Assembly (NCBI GenBank): GCA_002338885.1
Contig: DDJI01000108.1
Span: forward strand, 51,430-77,160
Origin: Ruminococcus sp. UBA1828
Lineage (GTDB): Bacteria; Bacillota; Clostridia; Oscillospirales; Ruminococcaceae
Direction of reading: 5' to 3'
Length of the DNA stretch: 25,731 bases
A model generated the notes under the pieces. That model was given only the letters and a program-made list of their open reading frames with translations. It searched no databases and had not been told where the DNA came from. Numbering within the stretch: the first letter of the stretch is position 1; each line of letters begins with the position of its first letter. The position numbers and the translations under genes are program-made. Below, piece by piece: positions 1 through 7,969 of the stretch.

Positions 1-276
1 GTGTCATGCGGCGGCGACCTTCAGACAAACATGCTCGGCGCATACGGCCAAAACGTCCTTGACGGCAGGCAAAGCCACTTCATAAGCCTTGACGAGCTTT
101 CGGAAATATCCGCGGACGTGGCGTTTGTGGATATGTCGCTTCCGAACATAGACGACGTGACCGACGCCTTAGACAGCGATACCAAGGTGGTGTATATAGA
201 CAGCGCAGAGTTTGAGATGCCCACTGCCGCCCTTTCGGAGACGATAACTTATATAAACTCCGAACTGTCGGAATAG
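1..276 (+). CDS. 3' end of an unidentified protein, possibly a class III periplasmic-binding protein
   Basis: The reading frame is open from the first base of the window and stops with TAG at 274-276, so only the last 91 residues are visible and the true start lies outside. The fragment is acidic. It contains a segment (ISLDELSEISADVAFVD) that resembles the C-terminal lobe of iron/cobalamin-type ABC binding proteins, where an 'isle-eL...dPDvifv' pattern precedes a 'KVVYID'-like strand. That resemblance is weak and rests on my memory of the family, so the product should be treated as unknown. The next gene has its own promoter, so this gene is probably the end of a separate transcription unit. 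Confidence 0.5.
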   Translation: MSCGGDLQTNMLGAYGQNVLDGRQSHFISLDELSEISADVAFVDMSLPNIDDVTDALDSDTKVVYIDSAEFEMPTAALSETITYINSELSE

Positions 277-332
277 TATGGAAAGAAGATAAAAAAGAAG
301 CCCGATTGATGATTAAAAATATCTTATGTCGG

Positions 333-361
333 TTGACATAAAGAGTTTTCTGGGCTATTAT
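333..361 (+). promoter_or_regulatory. Predicted sigma-A-type promoter of the transglutaminase-lipoprotein pair
   Basis: TTGACA at 333-338 is a perfect -35 hexamer. TATTAT at 356-361 is a near-consensus -10, with a 17-base spacer. Initiation would be near position 368, giving an untranslated leader of about 90 bases. Part of the -35 lies in a short inverted repeat (TTATGTC/GACATAA, 324-340). A small GC-rich hairpin (417-435) sits just before the ribosome binding site of the first gene. Confidence 0.65.
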
Positions 362-457
362 AAAATGGCTGCAATAGAATACAGATTTGTTTTGTTTTAA
401 ATGTATACAAATATCAGGCGGGCAGACATGCCGCCGAAGAGACGAAAGGAATACTTA

Positions 458-1747
458 ATGGCAAGATTTAAAAAGATAATATGCTTTGCTTTGGCCGCGG
501 TTATGGCGCTCGGAACTCTTTGCGCCTGCTCAAGCATCGATGACACCGACCCGCAGACCGCTACAACGACATCTGAAAGCGTGACCGATACCCCCGCAAC
601 GGACGTCACATCCCAAACCGATACCCCCGCCGAAACTCAGCCGATTGCCGAGCCGGAAAACTGGAGCTACGATTTCGGATGGGAGTTTATATCGGAAAAC
701 GGACTTCAGTACATCTGGGACAGGCTTGACGAGGACACGAGGATGAACCTGGGCGAGGTTATGAACGCCATAAGAGACGTTCAGATGTACTGCCCGCTGA
801 CAGTCGGCGTGCCCAGAGACGAGGCGGAGAAGTTTTTGGAACTCGTCTCCAACTGCTCGATGTTTTACACCTACGCCAGCAACTCTTTCGGCCTTCACAC
901 CGATGAGAACGGCATAGTAAAGGGCGTGACTTTAAACTACCTTGTAAACTATGAGTCGGAGGCGGCTCAAAGATGCGAGGAGCTTGAGGCAAAGCTTCAG
1001 GAAATAATCGCGTCCGCCCCCACCGACAACGAGTTTGACAGAATAAGATATCTGCACGACTACCTTGTTTTAAACTGCGACTACGGCGAGGATGCGATAA
1101 GCCCCTTCTCGGCATACGGAGCCATAGTTGAGGGCATAGCTACCTGCCAGGGCTATGCGGACGGCATGCATCTTTTGCTGACAAGGGCGGGATTTGAAAC
1201 CGCTTACGCCATAGGCCAGGGAACCGATACCGACGTCAAGCACAAGTGGAACTACGTAAAGTGCGAGGACGGACATTGGTACGTCATAGACCCGACGTGG
1301 GACGATCCGGAGAACAAAGACGACCCCGACTACATCGGATATGACTACCTGCTCGTCAGCGACGACATGCTCCTTAAAGACCACGCGACGAAGTTTGACA
1401 GCGACTACTACGAGGTTCCGGTTGCGGACTCGATGGATATGAACTTCCACATCATGGTCGGATATTACACCGACGACCCCGACGAGGCTTATGAAATACT
1501 TCTTAACCAGGCCATAGAGGCTGCCAGGGACGGCAGAATATATCTTTATCTCAGGAGCAGCACCGGCGACGCCATCGACAACATCTATACCGAGCTGACA
1601 AGCGGAACAGCCGGCGACAACAAGATACAGGATATAATCAAGCAGGCAAACGAGGCCGCGGGAACAAACTACGACTCCACAAGCTGGCTCAAGAGCCTTA
1701 ACACAAATATAGGAACGCTTACCCTTACGCTGAAAGACGCGGAATAA
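458..1747 (+). CDS. Lipoprotein with transglutaminase-like (cysteine protease fold) domain
   Basis: This is a predicted 429-residue secreted lipoprotein. The N-terminus is a type II signal peptide (KK, hydrophobic core, lipobox LCAC with Cys24), followed by a Thr/Ser/Pro-rich linker. The second half carries a transglutaminase-like core: a conserved YLHDYLVLN segment, Cys230 in ATCQGYA, His262 in KHKWN and Asp278 in VIDPTWDDP, which together form the expected Cys-His-Asp triad. Bacterial members of this superfamily act as peptidases or cross-linking enzymes at the cell surface; the substrate here is unknown. I chose ATG 458 over the upstream ATG at 401 because GAAAGGA lies 7 bases before it and the signal peptide begins there. 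The next gene, 31 bases downstream, is a paralogue. Confidence 0.85.
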   Translation: MARFKKIICFALAAVMALGTLCACSSIDDTDPQTATTTSESVTDTPATDVTSQTDTPAETQPIAEPENWSYDFGWEFISENGLQYIWDRLDEDTRMNLGEVMNAIRDVQMYCPLTVGVPRDEAEKFLELVSNCSMFYTYASNSFGLHTDENGIVKGVTLNYLVNYESEAAQRCEELEAKLQEIIASAPTDNEFDRIRYLHDYLVLNCDYGEDAISPFSAYGAIVEGIATCQGYADGMHLLLTRAGFETAYAIGQGTDTDVKHKWNYVKCEDGHWYVIDPTWDDPENKDDPDYIGYDYLLVSDDMLLKDHATKFDSDYYEVPVADSMDMNFHIMVGYYTDDPDEAYEILLNQAIEAARDGRIYLYLRSSTGDAIDNIYTELTSGTAGDNKIQDIIKQANEAAGTNYDSTSWLKSLNTNIGTLTLTLKDAE

Positions 1748-1778
1748 TAAATAAAAAGCAATATATGGAGGAATGAAT

Positions 1779-3425
1779 ATGAACAGCTTCAAAAAAATCT
1801 TGGCGTTTGTGCTTGCGGCGGTCATGTCAGTGTCGATGCTTGCCGCCTGCGGACAGACGGTGGAGGAGCCTGAAACCACAACCGCTCCCGATGTCACCAC
1901 CGTATCCGAGCCTACGCAGGCGCCGGACGTTACTCAGGTTCCCGACAACACCGTAGCGCCCGACACAACAGCACCCACCACCACGCCGGAAGTGACGACC
2001 ACACCCGCAACAACTACCGAGGCGACCACAACGTCTGTGGCGACTACAAGCGGCGACAACTTCACCGTTGAAGAGATGTCCGCCACGATGTACGCCACCG
2101 ACGCGGTGAACGTAAGAAGCGGCCCGTCTGTCGATTATGACAGAATAGGCGGACTTCAGGCGGGAGACGTCGCAAACGTCACGGGACGCGCATCCACAGG
2201 ATGGTACAGAGTGGACTATAACGGCAAGGTAGGATACGTAAGCAGCGCATACCTCACCACCGAGGCGCCGTCATCAGTCCCCGACACCGGCGACGACGAT
2301 GAGGAAATAATCATTGACGACGGCGACGACGGCGATATCACCATCCCGGAGGGAACGGTTGAATACGGCGACTGGGCTTCCGACAACGGCTGGGAGTACA
2401 TGCTCTCGCTTATGAAGGACTCCAAGTACGTAACCGTTTTGAATCAGATCGCAGAGGGCATGCAGAACCTCGAGACTGAGATACTTATAGAGCCTGTCAT
2501 AACAGAGGACGAGGCAAGCGACTTCGCACAGCTCATACTCCCCCTCATAGCTGTTGAGTACTGCTATGTGGACAGAGTGGAAAGCGTTGACGTATACCCC
2601 GGCTCGGGAATAATCCGCAGCGTAAACGTATCTTACTACGTTGACACCAAGGCCGAGGCTGACGCTATGGTTGCAGAGTTAAGATCAAAAGTAAACAGCG
2701 TTATTTCAAACCTCAGAAGCTCGTGGTCAGACTATCAGAAGATTCAGTACCTGCACGACTGGCTGGTTCTCAACTCCACGCCTGATGAGGAGAGTATAGG
2801 CGGACCTCACGCTACAAACGCATACGGAGCTATCGTAGAGGGCGAGCCTACATGCTTGGGATACGCAAAGGGAATGTTCTACCTCCTTTCAAAGGCCGGT
2901 TATGACACCACCTTCGGCGTCGGCGTAGGAAACGAGGCAAAGCATATCTGGGTTAAGATTAAACTCGGCTCAGGCTGGTATAACATAGACGCAACGTGGG
3001 ATGATCCGGTAACTCCTACCGCTGACGACCCCGACCTCGTGTACTACGATTACTTCCTCGTCACGGATGAATTTTTGGAGCGCTCATATGCTCAGATTTA
3101 CGACATGAGATTCTTCAATGAGCCTTCTGCAAATTCGCTCACCTATAACTGGCATAACGTAAACGGCTACTACGCCACAAGCATGAGCGAGGCAGAGGAC
3201 ATAATCCGTCAGGCTACCGAGGATGCGGTAAGCGGCGGCGGAAGATATGAGTACGTTCGCATCAAGTTCTCCTCCGCAGACCTTTACAACGAGTTCTCAT
3301 CTAAGTACACAAGAAACAACTACAACTCCGAGATACTCTCCGACATCTCTTCGAGCTACACTTGCGACAATAAGTACCTCGGCTCTAAGACCTGGACGCT
3401 CACATACAGACTCGACAGAGAGTAA
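1779..3425 (+). CDS. Lipoprotein with bacterial SH3 domain and transglutaminase-like domain
   Basis: This is a predicted 548-residue surface lipoprotein. It has a signal peptide with lipobox LAAC (Cys24) and a long Thr/Pro-rich low-complexity linker (about residues 30-92). An SH3b domain follows (about 104-162, with the typical VNVRSGPSVDYDRIGGL and WYRVDYNGKVGYV strands), then an Asp/Glu-rich hinge and a transglutaminase-like domain with Cys359 (PTCLGYA), His389 (KHIWV) and Asp404 (NIDATWDDP). SH3b modules commonly bind peptidoglycan, so a cell-wall substrate is a reasonable inference. The protein is clearly paralogous to the preceding gene through the catalytic core and the C-terminal region. 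ATG 1779 is preferred over ATG 1773 because GGAGGA (1767-1772) is 6 bases before it. A terminator follows the gene. Confidence 0.87.
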   Translation: MNSFKKILAFVLAAVMSVSMLAACGQTVEEPETTTAPDVTTVSEPTQAPDVTQVPDNTVAPDTTAPTTTPEVTTTPATTTEATTTSVATTSGDNFTVEEMSATMYATDAVNVRSGPSVDYDRIGGLQAGDVANVTGRASTGWYRVDYNGKVGYVSSAYLTTEAPSSVPDTGDDDEEIIIDDGDDGDITIPEGTVEYGDWASDNGWEYMLSLMKDSKYVTVLNQIAEGMQNLETEILIEPVITEDEASDFAQLILPLIAVEYCYVDRVESVDVYPGSGIIRSVNVSYYVDTKAEADAMVAELRSKVNSVISNLRSSWSDYQKIQYLHDWLVLNSTPDEESIGGPHATNAYGAIVEGEPTCLGYAKGMFYLLSKAGYDTTFGVGVGNEAKHIWVKIKLGSGWYNIDATWDDPVTPTADDPDLVYYDYFLVTDEFLERSYAQIYDMRFFNEPSANSLTYNWHNVNGYYATSMSEAEDIIRQATEDAVSGGGRYEYVRIKFSSADLYNEFSSKYTRNNYNSEILSDISSSYTCDNKYLGSKTWTLTYRLDRE

Positions 3426-3472
3426 TTGCACATGCAAAATGTGCGCAACGCGCATACATGCATTCGCTCAAA

Positions 3473-3507
3473 TTTCCCCTTCCGAAGACTTTCGGGAGGG
3501 GATTTTT
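3473..3507 (+). terminator. Rho-independent terminator after the lipoprotein pair
   Basis: The arms CCCCTTCCGAA (3476-3486) and TTCGGGAGGGG (3491-3501) pair over 11 positions with one mismatch or bulge, around a short loop. They are followed by a T-run at 3503-3507. Confidence 0.85.
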
Positions 3508-3605
3508 GCGCGTGAAGTAATTTTTAAGGCAACAAAAAGATAATAAATCAATACTTATATGAAAAATGCACAAAACAGAATTTAAAAAGCTGTAGAATAT
3601 GAATC

Positions 3606-3634
3606 TTTTAATGCATAACTCAAAGTGTTATAAT
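3606..3634 (+). promoter_or_regulatory. Possible promoter of the solute-binding protein gene
   Basis: TATAAT at 3629-3634 is a perfect -10 hexamer. The hexamer 17 bases upstream (TTTTAA, 3606-3611) is a weak -35. The surrounding region (3540-3650) is AT-rich, as expected for a promoter, and it follows a terminator, so the downstream gene needs its own start. The exact -35 is uncertain. Confidence 0.45.
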
Positions 3635-3680
3635 CATAATAGTAAATTAAAGTTTTGATGTGATAAAGGGGGAGGCGCGC

Positions 3681-5114
3681 GTGACACACACGGGCAATGT
3701 GAAAAGGATTCTCTCATTAGCAATTGTTGCAATTATGATCTTTGCGCTTGTCGGATGCGGAAAGGATGAGCATAAAATAGTCAGGCTCACGCTTTCCACA
3801 AAGGATTCCGAAGCGATACTCGCCGCCGCCGGAATTGTCCTGCCCGACGCCGAAACGGCAGCCGGCGCGGGCACAACAGTGAAATATCACCACTGGGTAG
3901 ACGGGTTCCACAACTACTCGGAGGATGAAATAGTAAACACGGGATATTGGACTTTCAGCCAAAAGTATAAGGGCGAGGTTGAGTGGATACAAACTACCTA
4001 TGAGACGAGGTTTGACGACCTTGCAACCCTTATAATGGCGTCCACCCCGCCCGACTTTACAACCTGCTCGGTAAACACCTTCCCCGAAAAGTGCCTTAAA
4101 GGAATGTTCTTGCCGGTTGACGACTACATAGATTACACCGACCCGCTTTGGAGCGCCAACGCGGAGTTTGTTGACAGATATTTTTCGATGAACGGCCAGT
4201 CGTGGATAATATGCACGGATGTAAAAGCAACCGATGTTTGCGCGTACAACCGTCGAGTCATAAGCGAGTACGGATTTGACGACCCCGCGGAGCTTTACTA
4301 TAACGACGAGTGGACGTGGGACGTCTTTTACGAGATGTGCATGGCGTTCAGAGATCCGGACGAGGACAGATACGCTCTTGACGGCTGGGCATGGCAGAAC
4401 GCACTCGTAAACTCCACCGGAGTGACCGTAATAGCAATCGACGAGGACGGAAAGTTCGTATCAAATATAGATGCTCCGCAGCTTGAGAGCGTTGAGTCGC
4501 TGATATATGATTTGAATAAAAACGACTGCAACAGCCCGCAGGTTCTAAGGGGCGCGGATTACGACGGCATAGGAATGAAGGAGGGCTTGACGCTCTTCTG
4601 GCTCAGAGAAAAATGGGCGTTCACCGGACCCGTCGATGAGATGAGCAACATATGGGGCGATATAGCAGCCGGTGAAGTGATGTTTGCTCCCATTCCCAGA
4701 GAGGCAGAGGGCGACGGACTTTATTACCTCGGCGGTCAGCCGGTGGGCTACCACATGGTGATGGGCGCCCAAAACCCCGACGGCGTCGTGCTACTTTCAA
4801 TGTGTGAAAGATTTAAGATAATTGACCCGACTGTCATTGACGTTGATACAAGACAGCTTAAAGAAATATATCTGTGGTCGGATGAAATGCTGGATATGAA
4901 CGATGAGTGCCAGGAGCTTGCAAAGAACAATCCGATAGTGAACTTTGCCCCCGGCTGCCCGTCTCAGCTTTCGACTGCGGTAAACAACTGCATCATCGGC
5001 ACAACCGGTGACAATCCTTCGACATGGGCGCAGCTCAAGGAAACCTACAGAGAACAGATAGACTACTACCTTGAAAAGCTGAATGCATACGTCGAAGAAG
5101 GAACTATGACATAA
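3681..5114 (+). CDS. Extracellular solute-binding lipoprotein (ABC family 1, sugar type)
   Basis: This 477-residue lipoprotein has a signal peptide ending in lipobox LVGC (Cys26). The mature part looks like the family 1 solute-binding fold used by carbohydrate ABC importers: an early strand then a WTFSQKYKGEVEWI segment, then LATLIMASTPPDF and the aromatic-rich WTWDVFYEMCMAFRDPDEDRYALDGWAWQNAL segment typical of the hinge and ligand cleft. GTG 3681 is chosen because AAAGGGGGAGG (3664-3674) lies 6 bases before it and it starts the signal peptide; an in-frame GTG at 3660 has no such site. No permease or ATPase genes lie next to it, so it is an orphan here. Its ligand cannot be told from sequence. 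Confidence 0.82.
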   Translation: MTHTGNVKRILSLAIVAIMIFALVGCGKDEHKIVRLTLSTKDSEAILAAAGIVLPDAETAAGAGTTVKYHHWVDGFHNYSEDEIVNTGYWTFSQKYKGEVEWIQTTYETRFDDLATLIMASTPPDFTTCSVNTFPEKCLKGMFLPVDDYIDYTDPLWSANAEFVDRYFSMNGQSWIICTDVKATDVCAYNRRVISEYGFDDPAELYYNDEWTWDVFYEMCMAFRDPDEDRYALDGWAWQNALVNSTGVTVIAIDEDGKFVSNIDAPQLESVESLIYDLNKNDCNSPQVLRGADYDGIGMKEGLTLFWLREKWAFTGPVDEMSNIWGDIAAGEVMFAPIPREAEGDGLYYLGGQPVGYHMVMGAQNPDGVVLLSMCERFKIIDPTVIDVDTRQLKEIYLWSDEMLDMNDECQELAKNNPIVNFAPGCPSQLSTAVNNCIIGTTGDNPSTWAQLKETYREQIDYYLEKLNAYVEEGTMT

Positions 5115-5154
5115 TCACATCAAGTTTTCTCATAATTGACTCCTTTTTAGGGAA

Positions 5155-5185
5155 GCGACCGTCCTATGTAGAGGGCGGCCGTTTT
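5155..5185 (+). terminator. Rho-independent terminator after the solute-binding protein gene
   Basis: The arms CGACCGTCC (5156-5164) and GGGCGGCCG (5173-5181) pair with two G-T wobbles around an 8-base loop. TTTT then C and TTT follow. Confidence 0.75.
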
Positions 5186-5220
5186 CTTTGCGCAAAACAT
5201 GCATGCCGGCGCGCTTTTTC

Positions 5221-5250
5221 ACATAAATATATACGGCAGCAGCTATACAT
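5221..5250 (+). promoter_or_regulatory. Possible sigma-E-like sporulation promoter upstream of yabP
   Basis: ACATAAA (5221-5227) and TATACATG (5243-5250) are separated by 15 bases. They loosely match the mother-cell sigma-E pattern (ATA-type -35, CATACA-type -10) known for yabP/yabQ in Bacillus. The match is partial, and the -10 overlaps an ATGCAT motif that recurs in spacers of this window, so this is only a candidate. Confidence 0.3.
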
Positions 5251-5273
5251 GCATTTGAAAGGAGTAAGCTATT

Positions 5274-5555
5274 ATGCAGGAACAGCCGACGGCAGTCAAA
5301 AGACACAACCTGATACTTGAGGACAGACAAAAGCTTTCGATGTCCGGCGTCACAGACGTGGAGAGCTTTAACGACACCGAAATCTCCCTTTATACCTCCT
5401 TGGGCGAGCTGAGCATACGCGGCAAGGGCTTGCACGTCGATGCGATGAGCCTTGAAACCGCCGACATAACCATAACCGGCGAGATAAAGTCCCTCGTGTA
5501 CGGCGATAAGGACAGGACAAAAAAGCCGTCCCTTTGGACTAAGCTTTCAAGATGA
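5274..5555 (+). CDS. yabP: Spore-formation protein YabP
   Basis: This 93-residue protein matches the YabP/YqfC family: a short basic N-terminus, then HNLILEDRQKLSMSGVTDVESFNDTEISLYTSLGELSIRGKGLHV, a beta-rich fold with the recurrent 'G-V-DVESFDE..I.L.T..G.L.IKG..LHV' pattern. In Bacillus, YabP is a mother-cell protein required for spore cortex or coat assembly. AAAGGAG (5258-5264) lies 9 bases before the ATG. The stop overlaps the start of yabQ (ATGA at 5552-5555), implying translational coupling. Gene order yabP-yabQ-divIC-yabR is the same as in Bacillus subtilis, which supports the assignment. Confidence 0.88.
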   Translation: MQEQPTAVKRHNLILEDRQKLSMSGVTDVESFNDTEISLYTSLGELSIRGKGLHVDAMSLETADITITGEIKSLVYGDKDRTKKPSLWTKLSR

Positions 5556-5986
5556 ACGATAACATGTTTTTGGGAACAGCCACAGAAATCGCGCTTGCCG
5601 CCTACGCCGCAATGACAGGCGCGGTTTTGGGGGCGTTTTACGACCTGCTGCGCGCCGCACGCATGACGGTAAGACACTCCCGCCTCGCATGCGCCGCCGA
5701 AGATACCGTCTTTGCGCTTTTCTTCGGACTTGTGTTCTACGGCTTTTGCGTCGAACTGCTGGAGGGCAAGGCAAGACTGTTCGTGCTTGTGTTCATGGCA
5801 GCAGGATTTTTCTTGTATTTGAAAAGCCTCGGTAAAATATTGTCGGGTATATTGAGTACGGTGTTCAAATCTTTGGTCATACTATGCAAAAAACCACTTC
5901 GTTATTTGTGCGGGGTGACGGTTTTAAGGAGGCGCTCAAAAAAATCCGAAAAAGACCTTGCAGACTCTGAGCAAAATGGTGTATAA
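5552..5986 (+). CDS. yabQ: Spore cortex biosynthesis membrane protein YabQ
   Basis: This is a 144-residue membrane protein. The N-terminal hydrophobic helix (about 8-30, GAVLGAFYDLLRAAR) contains the G-x3-G-x-FYDL-RxxR pattern characteristic of YabQ. Further membrane helices span about 49-66 and 74-92, and the tail is strongly basic. In Bacillus, YabQ sits in the outer forespore membrane and is needed for cortex synthesis. Start overlaps the yabP stop by four bases. The C-terminal tail is poorly conserved in the family, so the exact end of the folded part is unclear. Confidence 0.88.
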   Translation: MNDNMFLGTATEIALAAYAAMTGAVLGAFYDLLRAARMTVRHSRLACAAEDTVFALFFGLVFYGFCVELLEGKARLFVLVFMAAGFFLYLKSLGKILSGILSTVFKSLVILCKKPLRYLCGVTVLRRRSKKSEKDLADSEQNGV

Positions 5987-5987
5987 T
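5958..5987 (+). promoter_or_regulatory. Predicted vegetative promoter of divIC
   Basis: TTGCAG (5958-5963) and TATAAT (5982-5987) are 18 bases apart, inside the 3' end of yabQ. A separate vegetative promoter makes sense because divIC is needed in growing cells whereas yabP/yabQ are sporulation genes. Confidence 0.55.
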
Positions 5988-6031
5988 ATATTTCGTATAT
6001 TTATAGACTAAGCAAGGGAGGAACGAGGAAA

Positions 6032-6409
6032 GTGGCAAATAAGAATACCGCAGTTTCTGCGTCAAGCGAGACGGCGGTCGGCGAAGAGCTGAACACAAAG
6101 CGGAAAAAAGCCCGCAGAATAAGAAAGCGCCGTTCGCTGCTCTTTGATTTTTTGAAGCTTGCCGCATTTTCCGTCCTGCTTGTTTATTCCGTGGGCGTAA
6201 TCATTTCCACCCAGGCTGACATAGCTCAGCAGGAGGCGGCGATAGAAAAGCTTGAAGAGGAGATAGCGCAGACTCAGCGTGAAAACGACGAGTACACAAG
6301 ACTGCTTGCCGATAAGGACGAGACGGAGTATATGCTTTCCGCGGCGATAGAGCGCGGATACGCGTACCCCAGAGAAGTGCGCTTTTACCCCAAGAATATT
6401 CTTGACTGA
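6032..6409 (+). CDS. divIC: Septum formation initiator, DivIC/FtsB family
   Basis: This is a 125-residue bitopic membrane protein. It has a basic cytoplasmic tail (KRKKARRIRKRR), one membrane helix (about 40-60) and an extracytoplasmic coiled coil (about 61-92, QQEAAIEKLEEEIAQTQREN) ending in a segment with the family's 'yiE..AR..lgyvrpgE' pattern degraded to YMLSAAIERGYAYPREVRFY. The family forms the FtsL-FtsB/DivIC-FtsQ/DivIB complex that licenses septal peptidoglycan synthesis. The start is GTG, with GGGAGGA at 6016-6022. Position between yabQ and an S1-domain gene matches Bacillus. Confidence 0.87.
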   Translation: MANKNTAVSASSETAVGEELNTKRKKARRIRKRRSLLFDFLKLAAFSVLLVYSVGVIISTQADIAQQEAAIEKLEEEIAQTQRENDEYTRLLADKDETEYMLSAAIERGYAYPREVRFYPKNILD

Positions 6410-6475
6410 CAAGCCCGCAAATTTCATGCGCAGTGCGCACAAAATGACGTGAAAGAGGAAAAGGGAAAAACTTAT

Positions 6476-7027
6476 ATGCAGCTTGTGAAGGACAGCGTTG
6501 TCGAGGGCAAGGTAACAGGTATACTTAAATTCGGAGCTTTTGTCGATTTAGGCGAGGGCAAGAGCGGAATGGTACATATCTCCGAGGTGTCAAACGACTA
6601 TGTCGAGGATATCAAGGATGTTTTGAAGGTGGGACAAACCGTAAAGGTCAGGGTAATATCGGTGGCTGACGACGGCAAGATAGCCTTGTCGATAAGAAAA
6701 GCCGATAAGAAAAACTCCGACCGCGACTTTAAGAACAAGAACGGCAGCAAAGGCGGCAAGCCGTTCGGAAAATATCAGGGCGGAATGTCGAAGGATTCGG
6801 ACAGGGACTATGCTCCGGCTAAAAAGCATCAGGCTCAAAAAAAGCAGCCCGCTAAAAAGGAGCAGATAAATATAGAGGATCTTGAGTATGCATACGAGCC
6901 GAGGTCTACGCCGACAAACGCGGGCTTTGAGGACATGCTCTCAAGGTTTAAGGCATCCAGTGAGGACAGGATGTCCGTTTTGAAGAAAAACATGGACATA
7001 AAAAAGAAGGGCGGCAGGAGAAGATAA
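6476..7027 (+). CDS. yabR: S1-domain RNA-binding protein, YabR-like
   Basis: This 183-residue protein has one S1 (OB-fold) domain in residues 1-70 (VVEGKVTGILKFGAFVDLGEGKSGMVHISEV, then VGQTVKVRVISV and KIALSIRKA). A long, Lys/Asp/Gly-rich disordered region follows, ending in a basic KKGGRRR tail. YabR-type proteins are general-stress or ribosome-associated RNA binders whose exact role is not settled. ATG 6476 is preferred because the S1 domain begins immediately after it, as in relatives; GTG 6449 would add nine residues and cannot be excluded. The tail contains a conserved-looking 'GFEDMLSRFKASSEDRMSVLKKN' helix seen in related clostridial proteins. Confidence 0.85.
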   Translation: MQLVKDSVVEGKVTGILKFGAFVDLGEGKSGMVHISEVSNDYVEDIKDVLKVGQTVKVRVISVADDGKIALSIRKADKKNSDRDFKNKNGSKGGKPFGKYQGGMSKDSDRDYAPAKKHQAQKKQPAKKEQINIEDLEYAYEPRSTPTNAGFEDMLSRFKASSEDRMSVLKKNMDIKKKGGRRR

Positions 7028-7097
7028 ACTTGCCGCAAAAAGTCAAACGGCAAATAAGCCGGAGCATGCGCACAGCTCGTGCAAAAAACGCATGCGG

Positions 7098-7151
7098 CGC
7101 CGCCGCGCCTTGAAAAAACACGGCGGCAAAAAAGCCGAGCAAAGGGCTTTT
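7098..7151 (+). other. Two consecutive hairpins ahead of the lipoprotein gene
   Basis: GCCGCCG (7098-7104) pairs with CGGCGGC (7120-7126). Immediately after, AAAAGCC (7129-7135) pairs with GGCTTTT (7145-7151). The second hairpin has a terminator-like shape but a very short T-run and lies only a few bases before the GGGAGG of the next gene. It could be a weak terminator, an attenuator or a processing structure. Confidence 0.4.
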
Positions 7152-7175
7152 GACCGGGAGGTAAAACGCATAATA

Positions 7176-7913
7176 ATGGCTAAATCATTTAAGAAAATTC
7201 ACGCGGCGCTTGCTTTGGTGCTGGCGCTTTGCACGCTTTTGCTCTGCGGCTGCGAGTCGGACAGAGTTGTAGCGGGCGAGGAATACATACTCGCCGCAAG
7301 ACAGGCGTATGCAGCGCTTGACTCCGCCAGAGTAGACGTTATAAACGATGCAACCGGCGTGTCGGAGCAGATATTCATCTATAAGTACGACGAAAAAGGC
7401 ATAATGACCTACTCGTATATAGGACGCTCGGAAGATATAAGCATAGCGCAGTATAACAACGGCTACGAGCAGTTCACAAACGAAAACGGCGAGTATACAA
7501 GCCTTGAGTCCACCGACGACGGCTTCGCAGCTTACTCAAAAGATGCGCCCTACCCCTACGCAAGCGAGGGATTGATACTATTTTATAAGAAGGCCGTAAT
7601 CGACGAGCAGTCGTACATCGCCCAAAATGAGGACGCCATAGAGGTTTGCCACGTTTACGACGTGTCAAAGCTCGACGGAACCGGCGCGGACGACTCACTC
7701 ACAAGCTTTGTCGTCAAGTACTACTTCGACGGCGAGGGAAATCTTCTGTTCATGCAGGAGATATCCGAAATGGCTGAGCCGGACGGCGCTGTTGAAACGC
7801 ACTCCTATTCCATTTATATAACCGAGAGAAACGAGGTAGATTCAGTTCCCAACCTCGTCGAAAACCCCGACGACCCGCAGATTCCCGATCTTGACCTCGA
7901 TTCTATAGTCTAA
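7176..7913 (+). CDS. Lipoprotein of unknown function
   Basis: This is a predicted 245-residue lipoprotein that I do not recognise. It has a signal peptide (KSFKK, hydrophobic core) with lipobox LCGC and Cys26. The mature part is acidic and rich in Tyr, Asp and Glu. Repeating beta-strand patterns (EQIFIYKYDEKGIMTYSYI, SFVVKYYFDGEGNLLFMQEI) recall LolA/LppX-type or DUF-type antiparallel sheets, but I cannot assign a family. ATG 7176 is chosen because it begins the signal peptide; GGGAGG (7155-7160) is about 15 bases upstream, an unusually long spacing. An in-frame ATG at 7092 would place a 28-residue basic extension before the signal peptide and is unlikely. Confidence 0.75.
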   Translation: MAKSFKKIHAALALVLALCTLLLCGCESDRVVAGEEYILAARQAYAALDSARVDVINDATGVSEQIFIYKYDEKGIMTYSYIGRSEDISIAQYNNGYEQFTNENGEYTSLESTDDGFAAYSKDAPYPYASEGLILFYKKAVIDEQSYIAQNEDAIEVCHVYDVSKLDGTGADDSLTSFVVKYYFDGEGNLLFMQEISEMAEPDGAVETHSYSIYITERNEVDSVPNLVENPDDPQIPDLDLDSIV

Positions 7914-7969
7914 ATGCGCATAACGTGCGCCATGTATGCATGCGCGCCGCAAATTAAACCGAGTATATG

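Noticed and set aside
1070..1900. Long open frame on the minus strand (276 codons)
   Set aside because: It lies antisense to the two transglutaminase-like lipoproteins. Its translation is low-complexity, Val/Cys-rich sequence without motifs, and no ribosome binding site is evident.
1861..2060. Repetitive ACC/ACA-rich DNA as a possible minisatellite
   Set aside because: It is simply the codon pattern of the Thr/Pro linker in the second lipoprotein, in frame and without exact repeats.
3421..3470. Alternating TGCA/TGCGCA-rich stretch as a possible repeat array
   Set aside because: The units are not of regular length or spacing. I kept it only as part of the palindrome-enrichment observation.
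7092..7175. 28-residue basic N-terminal extension of the unknown lipoprotein
   Set aside because: It would put a charged stretch before a standard signal peptide, and it overlaps two strong hairpins. ATG 7176 is the better start.
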